Below are positions 5,759 through 6,137 of a stretch of 6,137 bases of DNA, one piece after another. The DNA comes from Thermohalobaculum sp050331395 (lineage in GTDB: Bacteria > Pseudomonadota > Alphaproteobacteria > Rhodobacterales > Rhodobacteraceae). Below the pieces are notes generated by a model. The model made no database searches. It saw nothing but the letters and a program-made list of their open reading frames with translations, and was not told the DNA's origin. The position numbers were made by a program, and so were the translations under genes. The stretch lies in contig JBHJGX010000119.1 in assembly GCA_050331395.1 (NCBI GenBank), positions 1 to 6,137 of the forward strand, in the 5' to 3' direction. Within the stretch, counting starts at the first letter, position 1; each line of letters starts with the position of its first letter.

Positions 5759-6100
5759 ATGAGCGAAGCCCAGAAGACCCCCGGAACGCGCGAGACGCCG
5801 GAACTGAGCGAGGTCGAACGCGAGGCGGTGGAAGCGGCCGTCTTTCGGCGGCTGCGCGACCATCTGCGCGTGCGGACGGATGTGCAGAACATCGATCTGA
5901 TGACCCTTTCGGGCTTCTGCCGGAACTGCCTGAGCCGCTGGTACGAGGAGGCGGCGGCCGAGCGGGGCGCGGCGCTCAGCAAGGCGCGGGCGCGCGAGAT
6001 CGTCTATGGCGAGCCCTATGAGGACTGGCGGGCCAAGCACCAGACCGAGGCGAGCCCGGAGGCGCAGGCGGCCTTTGCCGCGCGCCATCCCGAAGGCTGA
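5759..6100 (+). CDS. DUF1244 domain-containing protein of unknown function
   Basis: A 113-residue acidic, Ala/Glu/Arg-rich soluble protein. The conserved core runs from about residue 27 to 95: AVFRRLRDHLRVRTDVQNIDLM (split as 27-40 and 41-48), then SGFCRNCLSRWYEEAA (51-66) and AREIVYGEPYEDWRAKHQ (78-95), which I recognise as the DUF1244 family (PF06844), common in proteobacteria. Cys54 and Cys57 form a C-x-x-C pair that could bind metal or be redox active; this is inference, as the family has no established role. The first 20 or so residues and the Ala-rich last 18 are probably less ordered. No signal peptide or membrane segment is visible. The start is fixed by the GGAGGAG site. It lies 27 bp after the amidohydrolase stop on the same strand, so the two are probably co-transcribed. 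Confidence 0.88.
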   Translation: MSEAQKTPGTRETPELSEVEREAVEAAVFRRLRDHLRVRTDVQNIDLMTLSGFCRNCLSRWYEEAAAERGAALSKARAREIVYGEPYEDWRAKHQTEASPEAQAAFAARHPEG

Positions 6101-6137
6101 GCTCCGCGGCTAGGGGTCGTCGGCTCCCGCCCGCCCT
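6101..6137. other. Right-end remnant, no feature seen
   Basis: The 37 bases after the DUF1244 stop are GC-rich. No start codon with a ribosome site and no hairpin followed by a T-tract is visible, so the end of this operon cannot be judged from the window. Confidence 0.5.

Noticed and set aside
4802..6088. Minus-strand frame open for about 429 codons upstream of and continuous with pyruvate kinase
   Set aside because: It lies antisense to the amidohydrolase and DUF1244 genes, has no recognisable family, and pyk has a strong ribosome site at its own ATG. Long antisense frames are expected at this GC content.

Overview
The window is compact, very GC-rich bacterial DNA with ordinary chromosomal gene content. 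The wording of several proteins fits an alphaproteobacterium, most likely of the Rhodobacterales: YgfZ with KGCYVGQE followed by TARMKHKT, QueG with CISYLTIE, a GST beginning MHRLYHLPLSPFCRKV, and a DUF1244 protein with TDVQNIDLM. This placement rests on pattern recognition, not on a search. I saw no mobile element, phage gene, CRISPR array, tRNA or rRNA.

Layout from left to right. Positions 1-513 (+) hold the 3' part of ygfZ, a folate-binding protein linked to Fe-S cluster maintenance and tRNA modification. Its end overlaps the end of a convergent atypical SDR/epimerase-like gene (462-1325, -) by 52 bp. A 229-bp gap without a convincing gene follows, holding a weak promoter candidate for the SDR gene and a weak hairpin behind queG. 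Next, all on the minus strand and in transcription order, come pyruvate kinase (4801 to 3356), a glutathione S-transferase-like protein (3281 to 2610) and epoxyqueuosine reductase queG (2613 to 1555). GST and queG overlap by 4 bp at a TTGA junction and look translationally coupled. A 147-bp divergent control region (4802-4948) separates pyk from a plus-strand pair: an N-formylglutamate amidohydrolase family gene (4949-5731) and a DUF1244 gene (5759-6100), 27 bp apart. The last 37 bases show nothing recognisable.

Functionally, two genes concern tRNA modification and Fe-S chemistry (ygfZ and queG) and one is the last glycolysis / Entner-Doudoroff step (pyk). The others are a probable amidohydrolase, a GST-fold protein, an SDR-fold protein and a conserved protein of unknown function. 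I did not find a new biological system. The points most worth a second look are a 7-bp perfect inverted repeat in the pyk/amidohydrolase control region, whose half-site recurs in the other sizeable intergenic gap; a pyruvate kinase sequence signature predicting K+-independence; the TTG start of queG; and the DUF1244 protein with its Cys-x-x-Cys motif.
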